This document shows, one piece after another, positions 35,862 through 45,213 of a stretch of DNA of 64,000 nucleotides (positions are counted from its first letter, which is position 1; each line of letters starts with the position of its first letter). The DNA comes from Verrucomicrobiales bacterium. Lineage in GTDB: Bacteria > Verrucomicrobiota > Verrucomicrobiia > Verrucomicrobiales > DEV007. The translations under genes and the position numbers were made by a program. The notes below the pieces were generated by a model. That model ran no database searches, was not told the origin of the DNA, and was given only the letters and a program-made list of their open reading frames with translations. Where the stretch lies: the NCBI GenBank assembly GCA_029213195.1, contig JARGNI010000008.1, forward strand, positions 27,425 through 91,424, written 5' to 3'.

Positions 35862-37781
35862 TCAGCCGGCAAGAGCCTTCTCCTGGCGAGCCGGGAGATG
35901 TTTGAGCGCCTTCTTGACCGCGTCTTCGACGGTCAGTCCGTGGTTTTCCCGGAGGATGGGAACCTTGCCGTGCTCGACGAATTGATCGGGCCACCCGATA
36001 CGCTCGACGGGAGTCTGGATTCCGGCATCGTTGAGGTGCTCGATGATCGCTGCTCCGAAACCGTTGTGGAGGACATGGTCCTCGAAGCTCAAGAGGACCG
36101 GGCATTGTTTCGCATACTTTTCGATACAGACGGTATCGAGAGGCTTGATCCAGCGAGGATTGATCAGGGCGACGGAATATCCCATTTCCTCCAGGCGAGC
36201 CTTGGTTTCTTCGGCCATTTCGAAGAGGTGACCCAATCCAAAGAGAGCGATGTCGGTTCCATCCGAGAGAACCTCGGCTTTTCCAATTTCGAGAAGCTTG
36301 GGCTCGGCTTTGGGAGTGGCTCCGGTGCCGGCCCCGCGAGGGTAGCGAATCGCGATCGGACCCTCGTCATAGTTCGCCATGGTCCAGAGCATGTCGACGA
36401 ACTCGTCCTCGTCCTTCGGCTGCATGAAGACCCAGTTGGGAATATGACGCATATAGCCGATATCGAAGAGGCCGTGGTGGGTTGGTCCATCATCTCCACT
36501 GAGTCCGGCTCGGTCCATGCAGAGACGCACGGGAAGATTCTGGATCCCGATGTCGTGCACGGCCATATCGTAGGCCCGCTGGAAAAAGGTGGAGTAGATG
36601 GTGAGAAAGGGTTTCAGCCCCTGGACGGCCTGCCCGCAGGCAAAAAGAGCGGCGTGTTCTTCGGCGATTCCCACATCGAAGTATCGCTCAGGTACGACTT
36701 TCTGGAATTCGACGAGACCGGTTCCGTTGGGCATCGCAGCAGTGACCGCGACGATCTTCTCATCCTTCTCGGCGAATTTTCCGAGATGCTGGCCGTAGAG
36801 CTGGGAATAGGTGGGGGTCCCGCCAGCCGGGGTTTCTCCGGTTTCCGTCTTGTAGGGACCGAGACCGTGGAACTTCATCGGGTTGGCCTTGGCCGGTTCG
36901 TAGCCGCGTCCTTTCTCGGTGATGATGTGAAGAACGACAGGCTCGTCCTGGTCTTTCAGGAAGTCGAAAGTCTTCACGAGGAGGTCGAGATCGTGCCCAT
37001 CGATGGGACCATAGTAGTGCATCCCGAATTTTTCGAAGAGCACGTTGGGAAAGAGGAGATTTTTCGCGCCGCGTTCGACCTTTTGGGCGAGGTCTCGACC
37101 GGTCTTTCCGGCGATCCGCTCGACAAAGTCAGCGGCCTTCTCGTGAATGTGGGAGTAGGTCGAGCTGGTCTGGAGAGCGTGGAAATACTTGGCGATGGCC
37201 CCGACGTTCCGATCGATCGACCACTCATTGTCGTTGAGGACGAGGATGAATTTTTTCGTCGTCGAAGCGATGTTGTTCAGCGCCTCGAAAGTCGGTCCAC
37301 AGGTGAAAGCCGCGTCGCCTGCCACGGCGACGACGTGATCGTCCTTACCGAGGGTGTCTCTCGCCGAAGCCATCCCGAGCGCGGCCGAGACGGCGGTTCC
37401 GGCATGACCGGCGCCATAGCAGTCGTGTTCGCTCTCGGATCGAAGGAGGAAGCCATTCAATCCCTCATACTGCCGAATTGTGTGGATTTCATCCCAACGG
37501 CCCGTCAGCATCTTGTGAACGTAGCCCTGGTGACTGACATCGAAGACGAACTTGTCGTCCGGGGTATTGAAGATCCGATGCAACGCGATCGACAACTCCA
37601 CCACGCCCAGGTTGGGTCCAAGGTGTCCACCCGTCTTGGCGAGGGACTGAATCAGGGTCCGCCGAATGTTCTCGGCGAGCTTAGGCAGATCCTCGAGAGG
37701 AAGGTTCTTCAGATCATCGGCATTGTCGACCTTGGGCAGGTCTTCGGTGGCGATGTCGGGAAATTCAAAATAGTTCTCCAT
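35862..37781 (-). CDS. dxs: 1-deoxy-D-xylulose-5-phosphate synthase
   Basis: A 639-aa thiamine-diphosphate enzyme from ATG 37781. Markers are GGHLGPNLGVVELSIALH, FDVSHQGYVHKMLTGR, AVAGDAAFTCGPTFEALN with the metal/ThDP motif, NDNEWSIDRNVGAI, YYGPIDGHD and DRAGLSGDDGPTHHG. It condenses pyruvate with glyceraldehyde 3-phosphate, the first step of the MEP isoprenoid pathway, and also supplies thiamine and pyridoxal synthesis. The start overlaps the end of xseB by 17 bp, a well-known gene pair in many bacteria. Confidence 0.97.
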   Translation of the reverse strand: MENYFEFPDIATEDLPKVDNADDLKNLPLEDLPKLAENIRRTLIQSLAKTGGHLGPNLGVVELSIALHRIFNTPDDKFVFDVSHQGYVHKMLTGRWDEIHTIRQYEGLNGFLLRSESEHDCYGAGHAGTAVSAALGMASARDTLGKDDHVVAVAGDAAFTCGPTFEALNNIASTTKKFILVLNDNEWSIDRNVGAIAKYFHALQTSSTYSHIHEKAADFVERIAGKTGRDLAQKVERGAKNLLFPNVLFEKFGMHYYGPIDGHDLDLLVKTFDFLKDQDEPVVLHIITEKGRGYEPAKANPMKFHGLGPYKTETGETPAGGTPTYSQLYGQHLGKFAEKDEKIVAVTAAMPNGTGLVEFQKVVPERYFDVGIAEEHAALFACGQAVQGLKPFLTIYSTFFQRAYDMAVHDIGIQNLPVRLCMDRAGLSGDDGPTHHGLFDIGYMRHIPNWVFMQPKDEDEFVDMLWTMANYDEGPIAIRYPRGAGTGATPKAEPKLLEIGKAEVLSDGTDIALFGLGHLFEMAEETKARLEEMGYSVALINPRWIKPLDTVCIEKYAKQCPVLLSFEDHVLHNGFGAAIIEHLNDAGIQTPVERIGWPDQFVEHGKVPILRENHGLTVEDAVKKALKHLPARQEKALAG

Positions 37782-38097
37782 GCTCCTGTGATTCCTTGGG
37801 GGTGTCGGACGACTCCGAGCCGCTTTCTGCTTGGCTGGGAGAGTTTTCATCGAACGCCTCCACTACGGTCTCTCCGTTACGCTTCTTTCTTATGATTTCG
37901 ATGCGTCCTTCCGCTTCATCGAGCCTTTTTTCGCACAGTTGAAACAGCTGGGTTCCCTCTTCGTAATTCTGGATCAGGCTTTCAAGAGGCATCTGCTCCG
38001 ATTCCATTTCGCGGACGAGCTCCTCGAGCTTGGCGAGGGCTTCTTCGAATGGAGGCTCTTCTGGATCGGTGACAGCTTTCTGCGGGGATTTCGGCAT
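37765..38097 (-). CDS. xseB: Exodeoxyribonuclease VII small subunit
   Basis: A 110-aa protein. The first 70 residues contain FEEALAKLEELVREMESEQMPLESLIQNYEEGTQLFQLCEKRLDEAE, the two-helix coiled coil that defines XseB. An acidic, Ser-rich tail of about 35 residues extends beyond the usual 60-85-residue length. It assembles around the large subunit XseA to cut single-stranded DNA. xseA is not in the window. It is translationally coupled to dxs downstream. Confidence 0.93.
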   Translation of the reverse strand: MPKSPQKAVTDPEEPPFEEALAKLEELVREMESEQMPLESLIQNYEEGTQLFQLCEKRLDEAEGRIEIIRKKRNGETVVEAFDENSPSQAESGSESSDTPKESQEHGELF

Positions 38098-38197
38098 GTT
38101 CAGGAAAAACGCGAAGGGAGGATCGCAACCCTATCTTTCCGCCCGGAAAGGGTGGGTTTCAAGCCGTTTTGCCATCCTGTTCAAGATAGTGAAGTGG

Positions 38198-39592
38198 CTA
38201 GTTTTTCGCGGTCGTGAGCGGTTTCGCGTTTTCGACGCTTCCGGGAGCGCGAAGATCACTCCCGGGAGTATTCGTGGCGTCGTCCCCGAGATCTTTTCGA
38301 GCTGCCTGGGCAAGTTTCTGAAGTTTCTTCACGATTTCGGGGTTGGCTTCCGCCACATTCGTCGTTTCGCCGACATCTTTTTCGAGGTGAAATAGTCGCA
38401 AAGGAAGCTGCTGCTTCCCTGATTTTCGGGCGAAATGCATTTTCCAGGGCCCTGATCGGATCGCCTGCAGGGACCCGCGAAAGTAGTAGAGGAAGGACTC
38501 GTAAGGAGACTCCTGGTCTCCTTTTCCAAGGAGAAGCGAAGAGATGTCGTAGCCGTCGAGAGTGCGATCCGTTGGGGCCTCCGCCCCCGCGAGGCCGGCA
38601 AAGGTGGGGAGCACATCGAGGGTCGAAGCCAGCGCGTCCGAAGTGGTGCCTTCGGGGATCGTTCCGGGCCAGGAAGCGATCATGGGGATTCGCTGGCCTC
38701 CTTCCATGGTGGAACCCTTGGCACCCGAGAGCGGAAAGTTGGATGCCCCGTGTCTCGTGGCGCCTCCATTGTCCGAAGTGAAAAGGATCAGGGTGTTCTC
38801 CCGGAGCCCGAGGGATTCCAGCTCGTCGAGGATGGCCCCCGTCGACCAGTCGATTTCCTCGACGGTATCTCCCCAGGCCCCATTTGCGGAACGCCCCGCA
38901 AACTGGGGACTCGAATACTGGGGCCAGTGCGGCATGGTGTGCGGCAGGTAGAGAAAGAAGGGCTTGTCCTCATTTTCGCGAATGAATCGGATCGCTTCTT
39001 CGGTGTATCGTTTCGTCACGAAGTGCTGGTCGGGTTCTTCTTCGATCACTTCTTCATCTCTCAGGAAAGGAAGGGGAGGATACATCCCCTTAGGGCGATC
39101 GAGTTCTCCCATGTCATTCGAAAAGGGGATGCCGTAGTAGCGATCGAAACCCTGCCGAGTGGGAAGGAATGAAGGTTGGTCTCCCAGGTGCCACTTTCCA
39201 ACGCATGCTGTCGCATAGCCTTCTTCCTTGAGAATTTCGGCAATGGTGACCTCATCGGGATTCAAGCCCTGGCTGTCGCCCGGAAAAAGAACCCAGCGCC
39301 CTTCCTGGTTCTGATGCATGCCGATGCGTTTGGGGTAGGCTCCGGTGAGAAGGGACGCTCGTGAGGGACTGCAGACTCCGCAGGTCGAATAAAACTGGGT
39401 GAAGGTGCGGCCCTCCTCCGCCATCCGATCGAGATTCGGGGTGCGGTGAAGTTTCGATCCGAACGGACCGATGTCGTTGTAGCCGAGATCGTCACAGAAG
39501 ATGACGATGAAGTTCGGCTTGTCCGCCGCCGAGGAGAAGGATCCGGCAAAGGAGAGGACAAAGAGGCAGAGCCCGAGGAGAAACTGATGCAT
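38198..39592 (-). CDS. Secreted sulfatase (arylsulfatase A type)
   Basis: A 464-aa protein beginning MHQFLLGLCLFVLSFAGSF, a signal peptide, at ATG 39592. The sulfatase core is clear: FIVIFCDDLGYNDIG (metal-binding Asp pair), the formylglycine site CGVCSPSRASLLTG (C-x-P-S-R), VGKWHLG, and FTSDNGG with further metal ligands. It would remove sulfate esters from polysaccharides or other compounds in the periplasm. It starts 1 bp after the stop of the large cytochrome c protein, so the two are co-expressed. An activating anaerobic or FGE enzyme is not nearby. Confidence 0.93.
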   Translation of the reverse strand: MHQFLLGLCLFVLSFAGSFSSAADKPNFIVIFCDDLGYNDIGPFGSKLHRTPNLDRMAEEGRTFTQFYSTCGVCSPSRASLLTGAYPKRIGMHQNQEGRWVLFPGDSQGLNPDEVTIAEILKEEGYATACVGKWHLGDQPSFLPTRQGFDRYYGIPFSNDMGELDRPKGMYPPLPFLRDEEVIEEEPDQHFVTKRYTEEAIRFIRENEDKPFFLYLPHTMPHWPQYSSPQFAGRSANGAWGDTVEEIDWSTGAILDELESLGLRENTLILFTSDNGGATRHGASNFPLSGAKGSTMEGGQRIPMIASWPGTIPEGTTSDALASTLDVLPTFAGLAGAEAPTDRTLDGYDISSLLLGKGDQESPYESFLYYFRGSLQAIRSGPWKMHFARKSGKQQLPLRLFHLEKDVGETTNVAEANPEIVKKLQKLAQAARKDLGDDATNTPGSDLRAPGSVENAKPLTTAKN

Positions 39593-39593
39593 G

Positions 39594-42248
39594 CTATCGG
39601 AGTGTTTGGATGTAGAGGAGGATGGAGTCGATTTCGTGATCCTTGAGGACACCGAGATAGGAAGGCATCCCGACGCCGGTTTTTTCCGTCTCGTATCCTT
39701 CCGCGACCCGTCGTCCCGGATCGAGGATAGATTCCCGGAGGTAGGTCTCGTCCACGGATTTGATGAAGGATCCGTCGGTAAAAGTGCGCCTTGATTTCCA
39801 GAGTCCTTTCCATGCCGGGCCCACCGCGACCTGGGCACCTGCCGCACCGTCGGCGGGAAGCGCCCCGGTGAGCTGCGCAGTGTCTTTTTCGCCCGTTTCA
39901 TGACAGGCAATACAGCCATACCGCAGCGCGACCGCTTTGCCGAGCTTGGCAGTGGGCTCGACATTCTCGGGGGTATTTCCGACAAGTTCCTTGGGCGAGA
40001 GATCGACCTTGTTGCTTTCAAATCCTCGGGTGGTCAGGTCGACAGGCTGCAGTTCAAGCACCGTCAGGTAGACACTCTCAACTTCCGTGACCTCGGGGGC
40101 AGGCACACGATAGGTGACACGGAGGGAGTGACTCGGCTGCATGTCGGGGATCCCGAGGAACAAGGATTTCCCATCGCGAGAAACTGTTGCACTGGCGACG
40201 GGGACGGATTCCTGACCGGGTTCGTCGTTGAGCTGAAAGTTTCCCGAACCGTAATTGTGAGTTTGCCGATAGTTCCATCGATCGACCGAATACCTTCCCA
40301 GTTCGCTGGCGAGTTCGGGAGAGAGTTTCTGCTCGAAGGAAAGCAGGACGCCTCGGCGACTGGCTCGGACTTCTTTCGGAATCCAGTTTTCTCCTTCCTC
40401 GGGGCGCACTCGAAAGAGACCGCTGATCCGCGAACCCGAGGTCCCCCAGATTTCGAATCCGGAAAGATAGAGGCGACCATCGACGGGGTGGATTGCCCCT
40501 TTGAGGATTCCGGAGGGGAACCCGGAAAGGAGTGGGAAGACGGCCCCCTGTTTTCGATTCTCATCGAGGTAAACGCGAAACAATTCGGGGCGATTGTAGC
40601 CGATGTGGATGAGTTCTCCGTTGAGTGGTCCCATGTCTGCAGGCGAGCCATCTCTCTGCTTCATCCAAACCTGGGAGGCGCCCGACTGATTGATGAAATG
40701 GGGAATCCAGATCTCGGAAGGGGCGATCGGTGCCGGATGCACTGCCTTGTCCTTGAGCTTGGCGGGTTGGAAACCGTAGTATTTCCCCTGCTCGATTCGA
40801 TAGATGGGAGTCGCAGGCTTCCAGTGTCCCTGCTGGTCGCTGGAGGTCAGGATTCCGGTTTCCGGGTCGTAGCCGATGTAGGGTTGTCGAAGACCGGTGG
40901 CCACAATCGTATAGGAGTTTCCGTCCGGCGCGACATGGGCAATCGTTCCGTTGGCGCGGCCTTTTGTGGATCCGACCTGGCCTCCTTTGGCGAGAAAGAA
41001 TCCGCCTTTCCGATCCGAGATCATATCCATCGCAAACTCGCGCGTCTCGGCGGTCTGGGGGACGACGTTGGAAAAATTAGCATACCAGTCGGCCTCGCCA
41101 TTTCCATCTTCGTCGTCGAGACGGACAATCCCATTTCGATCAAAGACGTAGATTGCTCCTTCGACGATGGATACCGATTTCGGTTCGTGCAGACCCGAGG
41201 CAAATCGTGTCCAGGTCTGCCCCTGGCTTCCCTCTTCGATTCCATCCACGACCCAAACATCCCCGTCGAAAGTGCAGAAGATAGCCCGGCCATCGGGAAA
41301 GAAATCAATCCCGGCGAGGCGGACGTTTCTCTCCCACGGATTGGGCACGGGAAGGGAGAGGTCATCGAAAACGAGACCTTTGCCAGACGGATGGCCCGCC
41401 TCGGGGCCGCCGGTGGTCTCGACCGATTCCTTCCAGAATCGATCAGGAGTCGCGACTGCATCGGAGGTGGAGGAAATCGAAATGCGATAGCCAGGGGCGA
41501 CCGTGATCACTTTCCCTCGTTCCAAGGCGCTGGAAACCTCGAGGGCCCTGATACCTTCCTCGGACGGGAGTGAGAGAAAAAGGGTGCCTCGGTCTTCCGG
41601 AGGAGAGGTCACCGAGACATGGCGGAGGACTCCGGAGTCATCGGTTTCGACACGCTCGATGATCTGGGTAGACCCGATGCGGTACTCGATCTGGACTCCG
41701 CTCTTGGTTAGCCGAAGTCCCTCGAATCTTCCCAGCGAAACAGGGAGAGGGCCGAGCCCGATTTCTTTCTCATCGGCTCCGTCGCGGAGGCGGGGATCAT
41801 CCTGCAAGCCTTCCTTCGAGAGAGCCCAACCAGGCAAGGCAGCTGTCGATGCAATCTCGGTTCCAAGAGGGCGGGGGAGACTGCCCTGGCCACTGGATGC
41901 TTTTCGATTGGGGAGGCGATAGCTGCCCGGTGCCATCCCGTCCATGGTTAGGTATTCTCCCTCTTCGTTTTCACTCCAGAAGAGCGACCATCGCAAGAGG
42001 TCGGGATCAAAGCACCCCTTCACTCCATTTCCGATCGGAACGATGATACCTCGGGGAGTCAGGTTCGAATCGTGAGGGTTCTTTCCGAACTTGCGAGCAT
42101 CGAGAGTCTGGGAAAAGAAGGGGAAATCCTCTTCTACGAACGAACCGAAAGGAGATTCGAGATCGAGATGAACCTTCTGTTGCGCTTCAACGACGAAAAC
42201 GCTGGAGAACAGCAGGGCAGAGAAGATCAGTAGGCGAAGTTTCCGCAT
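39594..42248 (-). CDS. Secreted beta-propeller/cytochrome c protein (DUF6797-like, PVC type)
   Basis: An 884-aa exported protein (ATG 42248, signal LLIFSALLFSSVFVVEA). Residues about 40-300 form an N-terminal beta domain like DUF6797. A propeller similar to glucose/sorbosone dehydrogenases follows (NVRLAGIDFFPDGRAIFCTFDGDVWVV, KGRANGTIAHVAPDG, ATGLRQPYIGYDP). The last 110 residues are a class I cytochrome c domain with one haem site, CIACH, and a likely Met ligand in GVGMPSYLG. Such proteins are expanded in Verrucomicrobia/Planctomycetes and are thought to oxidise sugars or feed electrons to periplasmic carriers. Pairing with a sulfatase points to use of sulfated glycans. The substrate is unknown. 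Confidence 0.82.
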   Translation of the reverse strand: MRKLRLLIFSALLFSSVFVVEAQQKVHLDLESPFGSFVEEDFPFFSQTLDARKFGKNPHDSNLTPRGIIVPIGNGVKGCFDPDLLRWSLFWSENEEGEYLTMDGMAPGSYRLPNRKASSGQGSLPRPLGTEIASTAALPGWALSKEGLQDDPRLRDGADEKEIGLGPLPVSLGRFEGLRLTKSGVQIEYRIGSTQIIERVETDDSGVLRHVSVTSPPEDRGTLFLSLPSEEGIRALEVSSALERGKVITVAPGYRISISSTSDAVATPDRFWKESVETTGGPEAGHPSGKGLVFDDLSLPVPNPWERNVRLAGIDFFPDGRAIFCTFDGDVWVVDGIEEGSQGQTWTRFASGLHEPKSVSIVEGAIYVFDRNGIVRLDDEDGNGEADWYANFSNVVPQTAETREFAMDMISDRKGGFFLAKGGQVGSTKGRANGTIAHVAPDGNSYTIVATGLRQPYIGYDPETGILTSSDQQGHWKPATPIYRIEQGKYYGFQPAKLKDKAVHPAPIAPSEIWIPHFINQSGASQVWMKQRDGSPADMGPLNGELIHIGYNRPELFRVYLDENRKQGAVFPLLSGFPSGILKGAIHPVDGRLYLSGFEIWGTSGSRISGLFRVRPEEGENWIPKEVRASRRGVLLSFEQKLSPELASELGRYSVDRWNYRQTHNYGSGNFQLNDEPGQESVPVASATVSRDGKSLFLGIPDMQPSHSLRVTYRVPAPEVTEVESVYLTVLELQPVDLTTRGFESNKVDLSPKELVGNTPENVEPTAKLGKAVALRYGCIACHETGEKDTAQLTGALPADGAAGAQVAVGPAWKGLWKSRRTFTDGSFIKSVDETYLRESILDPGRRVAEGYETEKTGVGMPSYLGVLKDHEIDSILLYIQTLR

Positions 42249-42434
42249 AGAAAAGGGAGATTGTGGGAAATCCACCTCGAGAGCAATAGCGCAATTCTCG
42301 GGGACGGGCTGAGGGCTCTTTGTGAAGCCGTGATCGAGGTTTGGAAAATCGCCTGAATCCTTTCGGTATTTCTCCCGGTTCTTGACAATTTCCGGTGCGA
42401 AGTCCCGGCGGATCCTTTGAGATCCATCCGCTTT

Positions 42435-43535
42435 CTAACCCCTGGTGGGCAGAGTCCGTTTCTCGATGGGAAGGTCGTACTTTGCCGATAGGAAGTGAGC
42501 GAGCCATTCGACGTTTCTTGGATTTGTTTCGTCGTTCAAGAGGGTGATCGATTTGTCACTGTGCAAGACCAGGCGCCAATACTTGACACGATGAGAAATC
42601 GCGTCGGACCGATCCAAAATGTGAGTCCACTGCAACTGCTCGAGACTTTTCATTTTGGCTCGCGGCATGGAGGCCCGGGTTCCAAGGCCAAGGATCCCTT
42701 TTTTGATTTCGAATGACTGGGTATCAACCTTCATTCGGAGAGTTCCCAGGACCATGAATGCGATTCTGAGGATGAGGAAAGTGAAGATTGCAATGACGAC
42801 ATACTTCATGACCTCCGACCAGAGAGGGTGGTCACCCGCGGCTTTGATGAGATCGGGAATCACACCCTCGGAAGTACCTGACATCAGGGAAGCCCCGATC
42901 ACAGTTACGATGATACCGCCGATGATCAAAGGTGCTATTCGAGCCGTCAAACCAACCCCGTAGTCGATTTGTGTTCGAGAGCCTCCCGCTCGTTGAACGA
43001 CTCGAAAGTTTTCGGGTGGATCGAAATCAAAATTATTCGGAGATTCCGAGTTGGAAACGCCATTGGGGTCCAAATCAAAAATCTGGATGAGCGCGCTTTG
43101 CAGCCAATCATCGTCACCTGGTTCCAGCGCTCCGGTCAGGATTTGGGTCCTAGATTCGTCTTCTCCAGGACAGGCGAGTTCGGCAACATGATCGCCCTCC
43201 GCCGAGCGATAGATGCGCTTCAATTCCCTCCGATGAAAATGATCATCGCTCTTTGGAGCTCCCGTGGAGAGGGTGACATGACCTCCGGAAACCTCGATGG
43301 ACCAATCGAAATCCTGTCGGGCGAGCAAACTTTCGATGTCGTCCCCCGATGATGATCCGCTCAGCTTTTCCTTGAGCCGAAGAGCCTTCTCGACGGTTTC
43401 CAGCTCCTCGGGGGAGAACAGCGAAATGGGAATGCCCTTCGATTCTCCCGAGATCCGATACGAATCGCCCTCGGTTTTCAGCGAGATATCGTTATCGAGA
43501 GGTGGAGGCTGGATGGGGGCTTTTTGTTCGGTCAC
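42435..43535 (-). CDS. Membrane protein of unknown function with two transmembrane segments
   Basis: A 366-aa protein starting at GTG 43535. The first 180 residues are soluble and mildly acidic (DNDISLKTEGDSYRISGESKG). Two membrane helices follow near 198-217 (IAPLIIGGIIVTVIGASLM) and 245-265 (VVIAIFTFLILRIAFMVLG). A cytoplasmic-type C-terminal part with alternating strands (MKVDTQSFEIKKGILGLG, YWRLVLHSDKSITLL) recalls a PH-like module placed after two helices. No family was recognised with confidence. It sits between nuoN (124 bp downstream) and the sulfatase pair. Confidence 0.6.
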   Translation of the reverse strand: MTEQKAPIQPPPLDNDISLKTEGDSYRISGESKGIPISLFSPEELETVEKALRLKEKLSGSSSGDDIESLLARQDFDWSIEVSGGHVTLSTGAPKSDDHFHRRELKRIYRSAEGDHVAELACPGEDESRTQILTGALEPGDDDWLQSALIQIFDLDPNGVSNSESPNNFDFDPPENFRVVQRAGGSRTQIDYGVGLTARIAPLIIGGIIVTVIGASLMSGTSEGVIPDLIKAAGDHPLWSEVMKYVVIAIFTFLILRIAFMVLGTLRMKVDTQSFEIKKGILGLGTRASMPRAKMKSLEQLQWTHILDRSDAISHRVKYWRLVLHSDKSITLLNDETNPRNVEWLAHFLSAKYDLPIEKRTLPTRG

Positions 43536-43658
43536 CCGGTACAGGTCTCACAGATTCCAGATTGTTCAAACTGCCAGGAAATCGCTTTTTTCCCTCGGGC
43601 GCCTTCGCCGTGCTGCCTCCCGACTTGGAGGGGATGCTCACGGTCTGTCCATTTGGAA

Positions 43659-45143
43659 TCAGGAGAACAGCCCCATGATCACATTGGGGGCAATCCCAGC
43701 CACGATGATCGCGACCATGAGGATCACCATGATCGTTTTTGTCAGCATGGTGGCCTGCAAGGGCTCGGTCGACGCGTCCTTCGCCGGAGTTGCGAGATAC
43801 ATCGAAGCGGCGATCTTGAGATAGTAGTAGAAGCCTGCGGCCGCACCAATGAGGCCGACGACGAGGAGGAACCACTGCTCCTGCTCGATCGCGAGTTTGA
43901 AGACGAGAAACTTGCCCACAAAACCCGCCGTCAACGGGATGCCCGCGAGGGAGGCCATCGCAAAAAGGAGGGCGAGGGAGAGGAAGGGAGAACGCTTGGC
44001 CAGTCCGCGAAAGGCATCGACTTCTTCGCTGACCATCTGGCTGCGAATGACGGTGACCACGAGGAAAGCGAGGAGCGTCATGAGGAGATAGGCTCCCAGG
44101 TAGAACGCGATGACCTGCGCCGGGGAAGTCCCTGCTGCGGTTTCGCTGGCTCGTGGGGTGCAGGCCAGGGCCATGAGGAGGAATCCTGCGTGGGCGACGC
44201 TGGAGTAGGCGAGCAGGCGCTTGAAATTTTTCTGCGGCAAGGCGGCGAGGTTTCCGATGAGAAGGGTCAGGAAAGCGATCGCGCCAAGAACGACAGTCAC
44301 CTTTCCGACGAGGGCATCACTGGCCAGAAACGGAGAAATGAGGCGCAGGAGGACAAGAAACCCCGCGGCCTTGGAACCAACGGAAAGGAATGCCGTAATC
44401 GGGGTCGGAGCGCCTTGGTAGACATCCGGAATCCAGAAGTGAAACGGAGCTCCACCCACTTTGAAGGCGAGGGAGACAAGGATGAGCGCAAACGCGAAGA
44501 GGGCGGCCGTGACATTCACGTCGGAAGAGGTGAGCGCTTCCTTGATGCCATCGAGCTGCATCGTTCCCGTGATTCCGAAAAGCCAGGCAAAACCGTAGAC
44601 AAGAAAGGCGGTCGAGAGAGCGCCGAGGATGAGATACTTCACTCCGGCTTCCAGAGATCCCACATTCCTACGGAGATAGGCCACCATGATGTAGAAGGAA
44701 ATCGTGACGGTTTCCAGAGAGACGAAGATGCTGACAAGGTTGTTGGCCGAAGCCATCCACATGAGGCCGGCGCAGGCGAACATGGGGAGCGCAAAAAATT
44801 CGCCCAGACCCGACTGCGGATGGGCATCCTTCTCGGGGCGCGCCGTCTGCGCGACCACGATCGGGGTGTAGATCGTCGCCATGAGGAGGACCAGGAAGGT
44901 TGCGACGATCGCGATCCCCTTGAAGTAGAGCGAGAAGCTGTCCCCCGACTCGTAGAACTGCCAGAAGACTCCGTCCGTCGACTCGGGCCATTTTACCGCG
45001 AAGAGAAGCCCAAAGACCACGGCGAGACCGATCATTCCGAGCCAGGCGATGGACCGCTTGTCTTCGAGTTTCACGAAGGCATCGATCATCAACATGACGA
45101 GACCGAGAGCGACAACGATGATTTCTAGGAAGTAGACCGGCAT
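43659..45143 (-). CDS. nuoN: NADH-quinone oxidoreductase subunit N
   Basis: A 494-aa antiporter-like complex I subunit with about 14 membrane segments. Typical blocks are FVSLETVTISFYIMVAY (Glu of TM5), KYLILGALSTAFLVYG, FKVGGAPFHFWIPDVYQGAPTP (Lys, Pro, His of the channel), FKRLLAYSSVAHAGFLL and FVGKFLVFKLA. It forms one of the proton channels in the membrane arm. It is the last gene of the nuo operon, as in many bacteria. After it the operon runs into a membrane hypothetical. Confidence 0.96.
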   Translation of the reverse strand: MPVYFLEIIVVALGLVMLMIDAFVKLEDKRSIAWLGMIGLAVVFGLLFAVKWPESTDGVFWQFYESGDSFSLYFKGIAIVATFLVLLMATIYTPIVVAQTARPEKDAHPQSGLGEFFALPMFACAGLMWMASANNLVSIFVSLETVTISFYIMVAYLRRNVGSLEAGVKYLILGALSTAFLVYGFAWLFGITGTMQLDGIKEALTSSDVNVTAALFAFALILVSLAFKVGGAPFHFWIPDVYQGAPTPITAFLSVGSKAAGFLVLLRLISPFLASDALVGKVTVVLGAIAFLTLLIGNLAALPQKNFKRLLAYSSVAHAGFLLMALACTPRASETAAGTSPAQVIAFYLGAYLLMTLLAFLVVTVIRSQMVSEEVDAFRGLAKRSPFLSLALLFAMASLAGIPLTAGFVGKFLVFKLAIEQEQWFLLVVGLIGAAAGFYYYLKIAASMYLATPAKDASTEPLQATMLTKTIMVILMVAIIVAGIAPNVIMGLFS

Positions 45144-45178
45144 GAGATCGGAAAGTCAGAAAGAAAGCGAGTAAGGGC

Positions 45179-45213
45179 GAGTCAACAGGGTTGGGTCAGG
45201 GAGTCAACAGGGT
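45179..45213. repeat. Direct repeat GAGTCAACAGGGT, two copies
   Basis: The 13-mer GAGTCAACAGGGT occurs at 45179-45191 and 45201-45213, between nuoM and nuoN, with the last base in the nuoM stop codon. A third exact copy lies near pth at 13603-13615. The spacer between the pair also contains GGGTCAGG, a partial copy. Confidence 0.65.

Noticed and set aside
35846..35872. GGTTCGAACC motif resembling a tRNA T arm near the dxs stop
   Set aside because: No acceptor, D or anticodon arm can be built around it; the sequence is the end of dxs and its 3' flank.
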